Assembly: GCF_004762095.1 (NCBI RefSeq)
Contig: NZ_SIJH01000001.1
Location: 269,209-333,208 of the forward strand
Length of the DNA: 64,000 nucleotides
Direction: 5' to 3'
DNA from: Tabrizicola caldifontis
GTDB lineage: Bacteria; Pseudomonadota; Alphaproteobacteria; Rhodobacterales; Rhodobacteraceae
Part shown: in pieces, positions 47,775-56,715 of the stretch
How the letters are laid out: each line of letters opens with the position of its first letter
How positions within the stretch are numbered: position 1 is the first letter of the stretch
Made by a program: the position numbers and the translations under genes
Notes under the pieces: generated by a model
Seen by the model: the letters and a program-made list of their open reading frames with translations, nothing else
Told to the model about the DNA's origin: nothing
Database searches by the model: none

Positions 47775-49244
47775 TCAGACCCCGTAGATCTCGCCGAACT
47801 TGGCCTCGAGATAGTCAAGCAGCGGCCCCTCGCTTGGCTCGAACCCGCAGGCCCGCTGCACCACCTCGCGCGGTTCGTAAAGCGCACCATGTCGTTGCAG
47901 CCGGTCGCGCAGCCAGCCCGTCGCCGCCGAGACGTCGCCCTTGGCCATCATCGCGTCCAGCCCCGCTACCTCTGCGCGCAGCGCCTTGACAAGGCAGCCG
48001 GCATAGACATTGCCCAGCGTGTAGGTCGGGAAGTAGCCGAACAGCCCGCAGGACCAGTGCACGTCCTGCAGCATCCCGTTCGCGGGACGGTCCACCGCCA
48101 CCCCGAAATCGGCGCGGAAGCGATCGTTCCAGGCGGCCTCCAGATCAGCCACGTCCAGATCGCCGCGGATCAGCGCGCGTTCCAGATCGAAGCGCATCAT
48201 GATGTGCAGGTTGTAGTGGACCTCGTCGGCCTCGGTGCGGATGTAGCCCGGATGCACCCGGTTCACGGCCCGATAGAAGGCATCCGCATCCGCGATGCCG
48301 AAATCGCCGAAGATTTCGCGCATCCGCCCGAACAGCCAGCCGGTGAAGGCTCGGCTGCGACCCAGCTGGTTCTCGTAAGACCTGCTCTGGCTTTCATGCA
48401 CGCCCATCGACACGCCCTGCCCGATCGGCGTCAGCGCATAGGCCGGGTCGATCCCCTGTTCGTAGGCGGCATGGCCGACCTCGTGGATCGTGGAATAGAA
48501 GCAGTTGAACGGATCGGTCTCGCTGACCCGCGTCGTGATCCGAACATCGTGGCCCGAGCCCGAACTGAATGGGTGCACCGCCAGGTCGATGCGCCCGCGC
48601 GACCAGTCATAGCCGAAGGCCGTGGCCAACTCGCGCGCCAAGGCCAGCTGGTCATCATGACCGAAAGTCCCGACAAGCCCGTGCGGCGCTTCGGCGCCCA
48701 GCACCTTCTCCCGCAGGGAGACCAGCCGCGGTCGCATCGCATTGAACATCGACGCGATGGCCGCGCCGGTCATGCCGGGCTCGTAGTCGTCCACCAGCGC
48801 ATCGTAGGGGTCGCCCCCTGCGGCCAGCGCCGCGCCCTCTGCCCGCTTCAGCTCTACCACCTTGCGCAGCGTCGGAAGGAAGCCTGCCACATCGTCACGG
48901 GACCGGCACTCGGCCCAGATCCCCTGCGCCAGCGAGGTGGTGGCCGCGATCTCCTCGGCCAGTCGGGCCGGCACCTTCATCGCCCGCGCATAGCTGCGCC
49001 GGATCTGCCGCAGCTGCGCCCGAGCCACGGCATCGGGCGCTTCCGCCGCAGCCAGCCAGTCGCCGATCCGCGGGTCGGTCCGGCGGGCATGCAGGACGGC
49101 CTCCAGCGCGCCGATCTCCTCGGCCCGCTGTGCGGCGGCGCCCTCGGGCATCATCGTTTCCTGGTCCCAGCCCAGCCGGCCGGCCACCTGCGCCAGCGCC
49201 TCGGTCTGACGCTGGAACGCCATCAGTTCGTCATAGGCTGTCAT
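47775..49244 (-). CDS. Carboxypeptidase Taq (M32)
   Basis: Metallocarboxypeptidase of 489 residues. The zinc motif HEVGHAAYEQG (about 254-264), then GVHESQSRSYENQLGRS (third ligand), and HPGYIRTEADEVHYNLHI (in part) are M32 signatures. Length is typical. Its ATG overlaps the ctaA stop (ATGA), so translation is coupled to the heme A synthase although no functional link is known. Confidence 0.95.
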   Translation of the reverse strand: MTAYDELMAFQRQTEALAQVAGRLGWDQETMMPEGAAAQRAEEIGALEAVLHARRTDPRIGDWLAAAEAPDAVARAQLRQIRRSYARAMKVPARLAEEIAATTSLAQGIWAECRSRDDVAGFLPTLRKVVELKRAEGAALAAGGDPYDALVDDYEPGMTGAAIASMFNAMRPRLVSLREKVLGAEAPHGLVGTFGHDDQLALARELATAFGYDWSRGRIDLAVHPFSSGSGHDVRITTRVSETDPFNCFYSTIHEVGHAAYEQGIDPAYALTPIGQGVSMGVHESQSRSYENQLGRSRAFTGWLFGRMREIFGDFGIADADAFYRAVNRVHPGYIRTEADEVHYNLHIMMRFDLERALIRGDLDVADLEAAWNDRFRADFGVAVDRPANGMLQDVHWSCGLFGYFPTYTLGNVYAGCLVKALRAEVAGLDAMMAKGDVSAATGWLRDRLQRHGALYEPREVVQRACGFEPSEGPLLDYLEAKFGEIYGV

Positions 49245-50410
49245 GCTGTCCCTTCCCGGATCGAACCCGCCACAGGGTATTGCGAAAGATGCCTGGCCCG
49301 CAGGATCAGCACCCAGAGGATCACGGCCCCGATCTGGTGGGTGATCGCTACGTGCACATGCGCCACGGTCAGCACGGTGGCAATGCCCAGGGCCACCTGC
49401 ACCACAAGCATCGCCATCACCTGATCGAAGGCCGCGCGCGTCGCCCGATAGCCGGACTTGCGCCCCTTCAGCCAGACCACCACCCCAAAGCCGAACAGCA
49501 GATAGCCCGACATGCGATGAATGAACTGCACGAGGCCGGGATTTTCAAAGAACGCATGCCACATTGGCAGGCTGCCCCCCTGCCCGTCGGGCACATAGAA
49601 AGCGTCTGCGGGAAAGAACTGGCCGTTCATCAGGGGCCAGGTCGGAAAGGCCCGGCCAGCATCGATACCCGCCACCAGCGCCCCCAGAACGATCTGCAGG
49701 AAGGCGAAATGCATCAGCCCGGTAGCAAGGCCGAAGAGCTTCACCTCGCGCCCCCGCCGCGCCGTCATAAGCTCTGCCTCGGACCGGCCCAGCAGAAAGA
49801 CATACCAGGCCAGGACCCCCAGGATCACGAAGGCCAGCCCAAGATGCGTGGCCAGCCGGTAAGAGGCGACCGAGACCATCTCTCCGGTCAGGCCCGACGA
49901 CACCATCCACCAGCCGATCGCGCCCTGCAACCCGCCGAGGCCGCCCAGCAGCCACAGCCGCCCCGACCAGCCCGGCGGCACCCGCCGGGCAAGGGCAAAG
50001 CCAAGGAAGCCCAGCGCCCAGACCAGGCCGATCAGCCGCCCCAGCTGCCGGTGCCCCCATTCCCACCAATAGATGGTCTTGAACTCCTCAAGGCTCATTC
50101 CCTTGTTCACCAGCTGATACTGCGGGATCTGCCGGTATTTCTCGAACTCGACCAGCCAGGCTGCCTCGTTCAGCGGCGGAATTGCACCGGTGACCGGGCG
50201 CCATTCGGTGATCGACAGGCCGCTGTCGGTCAGCCGGGTCATCCCGCCGACCGCGATCATTGTGGCAACCAGCAGGAACAGCGCGATCAGCCACAGCCGC
50301 ACCCCGGCCCGCGCGCCCTTCGGCCTGGCATCGATCACGCCGCTTGCGGGCATCGCAGCAGGCTTCTGCCCCTCGCCGACCTCTTCGAAGATGCTGCGCT
50401 TTCCGGCCAT
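49241..50410 (-). CDS. ctaA: Heme A synthase
   Basis: Membrane enzyme of 389 residues that oxidises heme O to heme A for cytochrome oxidase. Eight helices are visible; conserved histidines are in WEWGHRQLGRL, YRLATHLGLAF, FIHRMSGYLLFG and THQIGAVILW. TRLTDSGLSITEWRPVTGAI is the type-2 signature. GAGGGGG precedes the ATG. The coupled M32 gene follows. Confidence 0.96.
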   Translation of the reverse strand: MAGKRSIFEEVGEGQKPAAMPASGVIDARPKGARAGVRLWLIALFLLVATMIAVGGMTRLTDSGLSITEWRPVTGAIPPLNEAAWLVEFEKYRQIPQYQLVNKGMSLEEFKTIYWWEWGHRQLGRLIGLVWALGFLGFALARRVPPGWSGRLWLLGGLGGLQGAIGWWMVSSGLTGEMVSVASYRLATHLGLAFVILGVLAWYVFLLGRSEAELMTARRGREVKLFGLATGLMHFAFLQIVLGALVAGIDAGRAFPTWPLMNGQFFPADAFYVPDGQGGSLPMWHAFFENPGLVQFIHRMSGYLLFGFGVVVWLKGRKSGYRATRAAFDQVMAMLVVQVALGIATVLTVAHVHVAITHQIGAVILWVLILRARHLSQYPVAGSIREGTA

Positions 50411-50539
50411 CGCTACCCCCTCGTTCTGCGGCGGACACTAGGCCCGCACCCCGGGGCCTTCAAGGCCCTGCGGCAATGCTCCTCACCGCGTGACCGGGCA
50501 AGCGCCGGCCTCCGGCACCGCAACCAGAGGGCAAGAATG

Positions 50540-50596
50540 GTCCTTTCTCTCTGCAGAAATATCCTACGGGGGGGGTGCTGGGGTGTGAACCCCCCG
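50540..50596 (+). repeat. Intergenic repeat copy with G/C hairpin
   Basis: Reads CTTTCTCTCTGCAGAAATAT then CCTACGGGGGG, ending in a hairpin GGGGGGT...ACCCCCC (50570-50595). The other copy, at about 6423-6455 after valS, reads CTTCCTCTCTGGAAAAATAT then CCTGCGGGGGG. Here the copy lies between the 3' end of the transglycosylase gene and the 5' end of ctaA, both on the opposite strand, so it does not simply mark gene ends. Confidence 0.6.
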
Positions 50597-50657
50597 CCTT
50601 CAACGGCGGCACAAAGCGTCGGGCTGGTTCATCCCCAGCGTGCGGCCCGATGAGGCC

Positions 50658-51899
50658 TCATCGCAGGCGACGCAGCAGATCAGGCGAAGGCTCACCGGTC
50701 ACGGGCAGGCCGACACTGGCCTGAAACGCGCTGATTGCGGCGCGGGTCCGGGCCCCGATCACGCCATCCGTCCCCCCGGTGTCGAACCCGCGCGCAGTCA
50801 GAAGCCGCTGCAATTCCTGCCGGTCGGCCTGGGTCAGACCGGTCGCATCCGGACCGAAACTCGCCTGCACCGACCCCCGCCCCAGGATGCGGTCCGACAG
50901 ATGCCCGACGCCGATGGCATAGTTCTGCGCATTGTTGTAGCGCAGGATCGTGGCAAAGTTCTGCGTCAGCAGGAAATGGGGCGCCCCCCCTGTATTTCCG
51001 CCAGCGATGATCGAGCCACCCGCCAACGGCACCGGGCCGACGGGGCGCACGCCCAGCCCCTGCCACTCTACCGCGGACCTGCCCTTGCCGCGCCCCAGAA
51101 GCCCGGTGTCGAAGCCCGGCGGAAGCGTCACCTCCATCCCCCAGGGCAGGCCCGGTGTCCAGCCCGAGCGTTTCAGATATGCCGCGGTCGATGCCAAGGC
51201 ATCGGTAGGATCCTCGCTCCAGATGTCGCGACGCCCGTCGCCGTTGAAATCGACCGCGAATTCCAGATAGCTGGTCGGGATGAACTGCGTATGGCCCATC
51301 GCTCCCGCCCAGCTGCCTGTCATCGCCGAGGGAGCCACATCCCCAGACTGCAGAATACGCAGCGCCGCGACGAGCTGCGTCTCGAAGAACTCTCCGCGCC
51401 GTCCGTCGTAGGCCAGCGTCGAAAGAGCCGAGATGACCGGAACGTTCCCCCGTCGCGTGCCGTAGAAGCTTTCCAGTCCCCATACCGCCGCGACGACATG
51501 GGATTCCACACCATAGCGCGCCTCGATGGCCTGCAATGTTCCCCGATACTGCGCGAACTTCTGGCGGCCCAAGCTGACCCGCTCCTCCGAGGCGGCAATG
51601 TTCAGATAATCCTCTAGCGTGCGGCGGAACTCGGTCTGGTTGCGGTCGCGTTCGACCACTTCGGGCAGGAACCCGGCCCCGCGAAAGGCCGCGTCGATCG
51701 TTCCTTGCGAGATGCCGCGCGCCGCGGCCCGCCCCTTGAAGCCGGCCACCCAGGCATCCCATCCGGCATTCGGCACGGGCCTCGGGGCGGGGTCCGGCAT
51801 CCGGTAGCCGCCACCGGCTTCCCGCCGCGAAGGCACGCATCCCGCCGCAAGCGCCGCCACACCGGCCAGAACCAGGCCGCGTCTTGTCAGTTTATCCAT
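50658..51899 (-). CDS. Lytic murein transglycosylase (MltB type) with peptidoglycan-binding domain
   Basis: A 413-residue lipoprotein-like enzyme: signal KLTRRGLVLAGVAALAAGC with lipobox AAGC. The SLT_2 domain includes VWGLESFYGTRRGNVPVISAL with the catalytic Glu, and WAGAMGHTQFIPTSY. C-terminal DRQELQRLLTARGFDTGG...DGVIGARTRAAISAFQ is a PG_binding_1 domain. A promoter is visible just upstream at 51940-51969. Confidence 0.93.
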   Translation of the reverse strand: MDKLTRRGLVLAGVAALAAGCVPSRREAGGGYRMPDPAPRPVPNAGWDAWVAGFKGRAAARGISQGTIDAAFRGAGFLPEVVERDRNQTEFRRTLEDYLNIAASEERVSLGRQKFAQYRGTLQAIEARYGVESHVVAAVWGLESFYGTRRGNVPVISALSTLAYDGRRGEFFETQLVAALRILQSGDVAPSAMTGSWAGAMGHTQFIPTSYLEFAVDFNGDGRRDIWSEDPTDALASTAAYLKRSGWTPGLPWGMEVTLPPGFDTGLLGRGKGRSAVEWQGLGVRPVGPVPLAGGSIIAGGNTGGAPHFLLTQNFATILRYNNAQNYAIGVGHLSDRILGRGSVQASFGPDATGLTQADRQELQRLLTARGFDTGGTDGVIGARTRAAISAFQASVGLPVTGEPSPDLLRRLR

Positions 51900-51939
51900 G
51901 CCCTTCTGCCTCTTGCCTGGTTTCTGTTTTCCTGCGGCG

Positions 51940-51969
51940 ATGATAAGCAGCCCCCGTGTCCCCGGCCAA
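51940..51969 (-). promoter_or_regulatory. Sigma-70-type promoter for the transglycosylase
   Basis: On the minus strand: -35 TTGGCC (51964-51969), 18-base spacer, -10 TATCAT (51940-51945), about 40 bases ahead of the ATG at 51899. Confidence 0.55.
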
Positions 51970-52504
51970 GTCCTTCGAAGCAAGGGCGGCGGGCTTGCGC
52001 CCCCCAATCGAAGCCGGAAGGGCCCGAGAAGAGGCTCATCACCCAGGTTGCACTGGAGCGAAATGCCTCGATAACGAGATCGGCAAGGTTGGTGCGACGG
52101 AACGCGACATTCTGATCCACGTCACCCCCTCAACCGCGCTACAGCCCGAGACATGGGCGCACGTCGGGGCCCGGACAGGCTCTCTGCCCCCCGACAGGCA
52201 GGGATCGTTCATGCGGATGATGCCCCGCCACGGAATTGCCGTTCCTGGTGACGGCCCGTCGGGCAAGTAGCCAGGCGTTTGACAAGGCTGTGATGCGGCC
52301 CGCACCGGGTAGCGGCCTCTGCCCCGGGCGGCTTCTGATCCTGCCTCGTTACAGGCCCTGACCGCATCGTGTTCTGGCGGGATCATGGCCCAGAAGGCCG
52401 CCCGGACCAGGCCGAACCTTTGCGCAAGGCGGCCACTCGCCCGTCCCTCCCCTTCGCGGGAGAGGGAGAGGGAGGCGGGATGCCGGCAGCGTGCCATATG
52501 GCGG
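51970..52504. other. Intergenic stretch of about 530 bases without a gene
   Basis: Neither strand shows an open frame with recognisable homology or a good ribosome site. Near 52443-52472 there is a C/T then G/A-rich imperfect inverted repeat (CCCTCCCC, TTCGC, GGGAGAGGGA), the kind often seen as dispersed hairpins; it lies downstream of the RNA methyltransferase gene (minus strand) and may terminate it. Confidence 0.5.
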
Positions 52505-53242
52505 TCAGTCGCCCTGCTTCTTCAGCTTCCAGGCGATCTGGCGCAGCATGCCGTGGAAGGTCTGTACCTCGGCGCGCGTCAGGCCAAGCCGGCCCCACAT
52601 GTTGCGCAGGTTGGCCTTCATGCCCTCGGCCTTTGTCTCGGGGAAGAAGAAGCCCGCTATCTCCAGCCGTTCCTCGAAATGGTCCGCCAGCCGGTTCACC
52701 TCTTCGCGGCTGGCAAAATCCGTCCGGGCAAGCTCCATCACCGATGGCGCGACCGTGGCTCCGTGCCGCCGCCATTCGTACCCCAGAAGCAGCACGCATT
52801 GCGCGAGGTTCAGCGAGGGGAAATCGGGGTTTACCGGCACGGTCACGATGGCATTGGCCCGGATGATGTCATCGTTTTCCAGTCCGGCGCGTTCGGGACC
52901 AAAGAGGACACCCACCCGCTTGCCCTCGGCCGCCATTGCGCGGGTGAATTCCATGGCATGTTCCGGGGTGACGACTTCCTTCACCAGCTCGCGACCCCGC
53001 GCCGTCGTGGCAAAGACATAGTCGCAATCGGCGATCGCGGCGGGCAGGTCGGGGAAAAGCCCCGCCTGATCCAGCACCCGCCCCGCGCCTGATGCCATGG
53101 CCACAGCCCTGGGGTTCGGCCAGCCGTCGCGCGGGTCCACGACCCGCATCCGTTCCAGCCCGAAGTTCAGCATCGCCCGCGCGGCGGCACCGATGTTTTC
53201 GCCCATCTGCGGCCGGACAAGGATGAAGACAGGCGGGATCAT
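52505..53242 (-). CDS. SPOUT (TrmJ-like) tRNA/rRNA 2'-O-methyltransferase
   Basis: A 245-residue knotted methyltransferase. Motif 1 is RPQMGENIGAAARAMLNFGL, motif 2 VLFGPERAGLENDDI and motif 3 VNPDFPSLNLAQCVLLLGYEW, which together bind SAM in the trefoil knot. The C-terminal helical region fits TrmJ, which methylates tRNA position 32. The ATG at 53242 has GGAGCC upstream; 20 codons of open frame further upstream are not conserved. Confidence 0.9.
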   Translation of the reverse strand: MIPPVFILVRPQMGENIGAAARAMLNFGLERMRVVDPRDGWPNPRAVAMASGAGRVLDQAGLFPDLPAAIADCDYVFATTARGRELVKEVVTPEHAMEFTRAMAAEGKRVGVLFGPERAGLENDDIIRANAIVTVPVNPDFPSLNLAQCVLLLGYEWRRHGATVAPSVMELARTDFASREEVNRLADHFEERLEIAGFFFPETKAEGMKANLRNMWGRLGLTRAEVQTFHGMLRQIAWKLKKQGD

Positions 53243-53379
53243 GCGACGGCTCCTGCTGGGATTGCAGGCCAGATAGGCGAGGCGTGGCAGGCTGGCAAGC
53301 AAGGACAGGCCCCGCGGCCGGTAGCCAAGCGACCGAAAGGCTGGTAGAGCGGCGAAAACCCCGACGCCGGAGCCCTTGT

Positions 53380-54000
53380 ATGCCCTCTGACGATCACCCG
53401 CAGATCACCCTGATCACCCCCCCCAGCTTCGACCCCGACAATTTTTCCGACCGGATCGCCCGGGTGCTGGATGGGATCGCGATCGCCTGCCTGCGGCTGT
53501 CGCTGGGCACGAAGGACGAGGATACGCTGATGCGCGCCGCCGATGCCGCGCGCGAGGTCGCCCACGCCCGCGATGTGGCAGTGGTGATCGACAACCACCT
53601 GATTCTGGCCGAAAGGCTGGGGCTGGACGGCGTGCATCTGACCGATGGCGCAAGGTCGGTCAGAAAGGCACGGAAGGAGCTTGGCGCCGATGCGATCGTC
53701 GGCGCCTTCTGCCGGGCCAGCAAGCATGAGGGCATGACCGCCGGCGAGGCGGGGGCCGATTACATCGCCTTCGGGCCGGTAGGCGAGACGCGGCTGGGCG
53801 ATGGCAGCCGGGCAGAGTTCGAACTGTTCGAATGGTGGACGGAAGTGATCGAGGTTCCGGTGGTTGCCGAGGGCGCTCTGACGGCCGAACTGGTCGCGCG
53901 CTTCGGGCCGGTGACCGATTTCTTCGCGGTAGGCGAGGAAATCTGGGGCGCGGAAGATCCGCTTGCCGCGCTGAAGTCCCTTATGGCACCGCTGGGGTGA
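53380..54000 (+). CDS. Thiamine-phosphate-synthase-like (ThiE/TenI) protein
   Basis: A 206-residue TIM-barrel protein of the ThiE/TenI family: ITLITPPSFDPD at the first strand, VVIDNHLILAERLGLDGVHL, IVGAFCRASKHEGMTAGEAGADYIAFGPV, and VPVVAEGALTAELV. Standard ThiE has G-V-H-L-G-Q-[DE]-D and a Ser/Thr-rich pyrophosphate loop; here the former is GVHLTDG, and other pyrophosphate contacts are hard to identify. It may therefore be a divergent ThiE or a TenI-like protein. No thi genes are adjacent. Confidence 0.7.
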   Translation: MPSDDHPQITLITPPSFDPDNFSDRIARVLDGIAIACLRLSLGTKDEDTLMRAADAAREVAHARDVAVVIDNHLILAERLGLDGVHLTDGARSVRKARKELGADAIVGAFCRASKHEGMTAGEAGADYIAFGPVGETRLGDGSRAEFELFEWWTEVIEVPVVAEGALTAELVARFGPVTDFFAVGEEIWGAEDPLAALKSLMAPLG

Positions 54001-54184
54001 CAGGGCGGGCATGGTGCCACACGCGGGGCCGCTGGCGTTCGACGTGTCAATCCGGGCGATCGGCGGCGTCCCTTGTCCTGGTCTTGCCCGCTTCGTCATG
54101 CCCCCTCTGCGCGCGGAGCCGCAGTCGAACGTCAGCCATCGGCCCCGAAGGATGAGGCCAGGGCTTGGTGCGCTGTAGTTCACC

Positions 54185-55009
54185 CTACGCTTCGGCGTTC
54201 GGATGGGCAGTGCGGATCACTCTTTCGCAGTGCTGCGCCAGCGTCTTGCGGTTTTCGAACGCATCCACCGGCACTTCGGGGTGGAATATGACCTCTACCC
54301 TGCCCTGCCGCGGGGTAGCCAGCATCTTCAGCAGGTGGCTGGCGAAATCCATGTCGCCCCACCAGCCATAGTGCCGTGCGTCCATGCCGTCCGGCGCATG
54401 ATAGACCACGGTCACCGGCTGGATATGCATCGTCCGTTCCAGTGCGGGCGAAAAGAACGCCTGAAACAGCGTGGACTTGAACGGCAGCACGCGGATGCTG
54501 TCGGTCGAGGTACCTTCGGGGAAGAACAGAAGCCGATGGCCGGCCTGAAGGCGAGCCTCGAACATTTCCTGCTGCTTCTTCGCCTCGGTTCCCTTGCGGG
54601 CAATGAATACGGTGCCGGTCGCGCGGGCGAGCCAGCCGATGCCGGGCCAGCCCGAGACCTCGGACTTGGCGACGAAATAGACACGGGTCGCGGCATTCAG
54701 CACAAGGATGTCCAGCCAGCTGGAATGGTTGGCCACGATCGCGCCAGGGACCGTCATCGGCCGGCCCCGGACCAGAAGCGGCAGGCGCAGGACGGAAAGC
54801 GAGGCGCGGCAGACCGCCTGGGTGATCCAGGGTGTCACAGGGCGGGCTGCACCGCACAGCGGCCATTCGACAAGGCGCACCAGCAGCAGGAACACAAGGC
54901 CGCCATAGCAGAAGGATCCGATCAGCGAGCCCCGCCACAGGACGCGCAGCCAGCCCAGCGGGCCGATGCGCACCGCCGGCGGCACCGGAGCCGTCAGCCA
55001 GTCGCTCAT
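54185..55009 (-). CDS. olsA: Lyso-ornithine lipid O-acyltransferase (PlsC family)
   Basis: A 274-residue membrane acyltransferase. The catalytic motif NHSSWLD and the acceptor motif FFPEGTSTDS are complete; a hydrophobic helix (SLIGSFCYGGLVFLLLVRLV) anchors it. PlsC-family enzymes acylate lysophosphatidate, but immediate coupling to olsB (ATGA overlap) argues for the second step of ornithine lipid synthesis. OlsA may also serve phosphatidate synthesis. Confidence 0.88.
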   Translation of the reverse strand: MSDWLTAPVPPAVRIGPLGWLRVLWRGSLIGSFCYGGLVFLLLVRLVEWPLCGAARPVTPWITQAVCRASLSVLRLPLLVRGRPMTVPGAIVANHSSWLDILVLNAATRVYFVAKSEVSGWPGIGWLARATGTVFIARKGTEAKKQQEMFEARLQAGHRLLFFPEGTSTDSIRVLPFKSTLFQAFFSPALERTMHIQPVTVVYHAPDGMDARHYGWWGDMDFASHLLKMLATPRQGRVEVIFHPEVPVDAFENRKTLAQHCERVIRTAHPNAEA

Positions 55010-55788
55010 CCCTGCCCGGCCTTGCGCATGTAGAAATCCCGGTGACGTGCCGACATCTGGCCGGTGTCCATCACAAGGCAGACATCGGTGGTGTTGAAAT
55101 CACGGTCGATCCAGGCGCCGTCGCCGACAAAGCCGCCAAGGCGCAGGTAGGCCTTGATCAGCGCGGGCGTCGCGGCCATCGCGGCGCGGCGGTCGAGACG
55201 ATCCTTCGGGATCAGGTCCATCTCCTGCCGGTTGGGCGGAAGCGCGCGGACACGCATCTCGGGCGGTGCCAGATGGTTGTGGTGCAGATAGGCCAACGGC
55301 TGGGCCAGCGCCGGAATGTTGGTGCCGTGAAAGCTGGCGGTGCCGAACAGCACCTCGATTCCCCTTTCCAGCACATATTCGGCCAGGCCGTTCCAAAGAT
55401 GGAACATCGTCGCCCCGCCGCGGTGGTCGATGTGCACGCAGGAACGCCCCAGTTCCAGAAGCTTGCGGCCGGAATTCAGCAAGGGCGTCAGGTCGTATTC
55501 GGTTTCCGAATAGAACCGCCCCGCTGCAGCACGTCGGTCGCAGGGAAGGATGCGATAGGCACCGATCACATGGTCAAGGTTCGCCGGGTCGCGGCGGCGA
55601 TCTACCAGGATCAGGTGGTCGAAGAACGGATCGAAGGCATCGCGTTCCAGCCGGGCCTCGTGGTCAACCAGAGGCCCGTCCCCGCCCAGTTCGGCCACGA
55701 ACACCTCGTAGCGCAGCCGCTGCGCGGACAGGATATCCTCGTCCGTCGCGGCAAGCCGCAGGGCGTAGGGCGAGTCTTCGGCCGTCAT
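55006..55788 (-). CDS. olsB: L-ornithine N(alpha)-acyltransferase
   Basis: A 260-residue GNAT-fold enzyme that adds a 3-hydroxyacyl group from acyl-ACP to ornithine. Recognisable: AQRLRYEVFVAELG, LERDAFDPFFDHLILVD, VIGAYRILP, LLELGRSCVHIDHRGG and DFNTTDVCLVMD. The start at 55788 has AAGGACG upstream and gives the family N-terminus. It is upstream of and coupled to olsA. Ornithine lipids are common in Rhodobacterales. Confidence 0.92.
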   Translation of the reverse strand: MTAEDSPYALRLAATDEDILSAQRLRYEVFVAELGGDGPLVDHEARLERDAFDPFFDHLILVDRRRDPANLDHVIGAYRILPCDRRAAAGRFYSETEYDLTPLLNSGRKLLELGRSCVHIDHRGGATMFHLWNGLAEYVLERGIEVLFGTASFHGTNIPALAQPLAYLHHNHLAPPEMRVRALPPNRQEMDLIPKDRLDRRAAMAATPALIKAYLRLGGFVGDGAWIDRDFNTTDVCLVMDTGQMSARHRDFYMRKAGQG

Positions 55789-55909
55789 CGTCCTTGCTTC
55801 GGCATGGGGCTTTCCTGACTTATCCCCCGCCCGGACCCATTGCAACCGTCACCCGGAAAGGGCAAGGCGGCACATCTATTACAGGTTGAGTTTCGCGGCA
55901 AGATTCGCA

Positions 55910-56092
55910 CTATGGGCGAAAATCCCCGAAGTCAGGAACAAGAGAGATGCGCTTGCTGTCGATGACCACCTTTCCAGCATGTTCGAAGTTGACCGTGACC
56001 CGGGATCCGATCACCGATTGCACCTGACCAAGGCCCCAGTCGGCCCGATCCGGGTGGCGCACCAGCATGCCCGGCTGCAGCAATCCTGTCAC
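55910..56092 (-). CDS. DUF3553 small protein
   Basis: A 60-residue protein with the DUF3553 pattern (LLQPGMLVRHPDRADWGLGQ; VTVNFEHAGKVVID), an SH3-like fold resembling the RNA polymerase-binding domain of CarD/UvrD C-termini. I place the start at GTG 56092, with AAGGGA six bases upstream. It is divergent from chpT with 26 bases between the two start codons. Function unknown. Confidence 0.8.
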   Translation of the reverse strand: MTGLLQPGMLVRHPDRADWGLGQVQSVIGSRVTVNFEHAGKVVIDSKRISLVPDFGDFRP

Positions 56093-56118
56093 GTCCGTCC
56101 CTTTCCGCAAGTTTCCCA

Positions 56119-56715
56119 ATGCAAGACAAGCCCGACCTTCCTGCCCTGATCGCATCGCGCATCTGCCATGACCTTATCAGTCCGATAGGGGCAATAGGCA
56201 ACGGGGTGGAACTTCTGACGCTGGAGACGGGTGCGGCCCGGCCGGAACTGGCGCTGATCGCCGACAGCGTGGCGCATGCCAACGCGCGCATCCGTTTCTT
56301 CCGCATCAGTTTCGGCGCTGCGCGAGGCGAACAGCGCGTGGCGCGGACCGAGGTGCTGTCGATCCTGACCGACCTCGGCCGGGCCGGTCGCATCGGCTAT
56401 GCCTGGACCAGCCAGGGCGACCTGTCGCGCCGCGACGTGCGGCTGGTCTTCCTGCTGCTGCACTGCCTGGAAAGCGCACTGGCCTACGGCGGCAAGGTGC
56501 AGGTCGAACAGACAGCCGAGGGCTGGGCAATCCGGGCCGAGGCGCCGAGACTGAAGATCGAATCGGCGCTGTGGGAGGTGCTGGCCGAACCCCGCCCACC
56601 GGCGGGAATCGAGGCAGGCCAGGTGCATTTCGCGCTGGTGGCCGAGGAACTGGCGCGGCAGGGCCGGCGGCTGGTGACCGAGATCGGCGAGACCTCGGTC
56701 AGTCTCAGGATCTGA
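56119..56715 (+). CDS. chpT: Histidine phosphotransferase ChpT
   Basis: A 198-residue HisKA-like phosphotransfer protein relaying phosphate from CckA to CtrA and CpdR in the alphaproteobacterial cell-cycle/motility pathway. The phospho-acceptor is His17 in [17 protein letters not shown], followed by a degenerate ATPase-like domain. Its stop overlaps the convergent proA stop by 11 bases. In Rhodobacterales the pathway controls motility and gene transfer agents more than viability. Confidence 0.9.
   Translation: MQDKPDLPALIASRICHDLISPIGAIGNGVELLTLETGAARPELALIADSVAHANARIRFFRISFGAARGEQRVARTEVLSILTDLGRAGRIGYAWTSQGDLSRRDVRLVFLLLHCLESALAYGGKVQVEQTAEGWAIRAEAPRLKIESALWEVLAEPRPPAGIEAGQVHFALVAEELARQGRRLVTEIGETSVSLRI

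Noticed and set aside
46584..49424. 946-codon plus-strand open frame across modA, modE and the M32 peptidase
   Set aside because: It lies antisense to four well-supported genes and encodes low-complexity, unrecognisable sequence.
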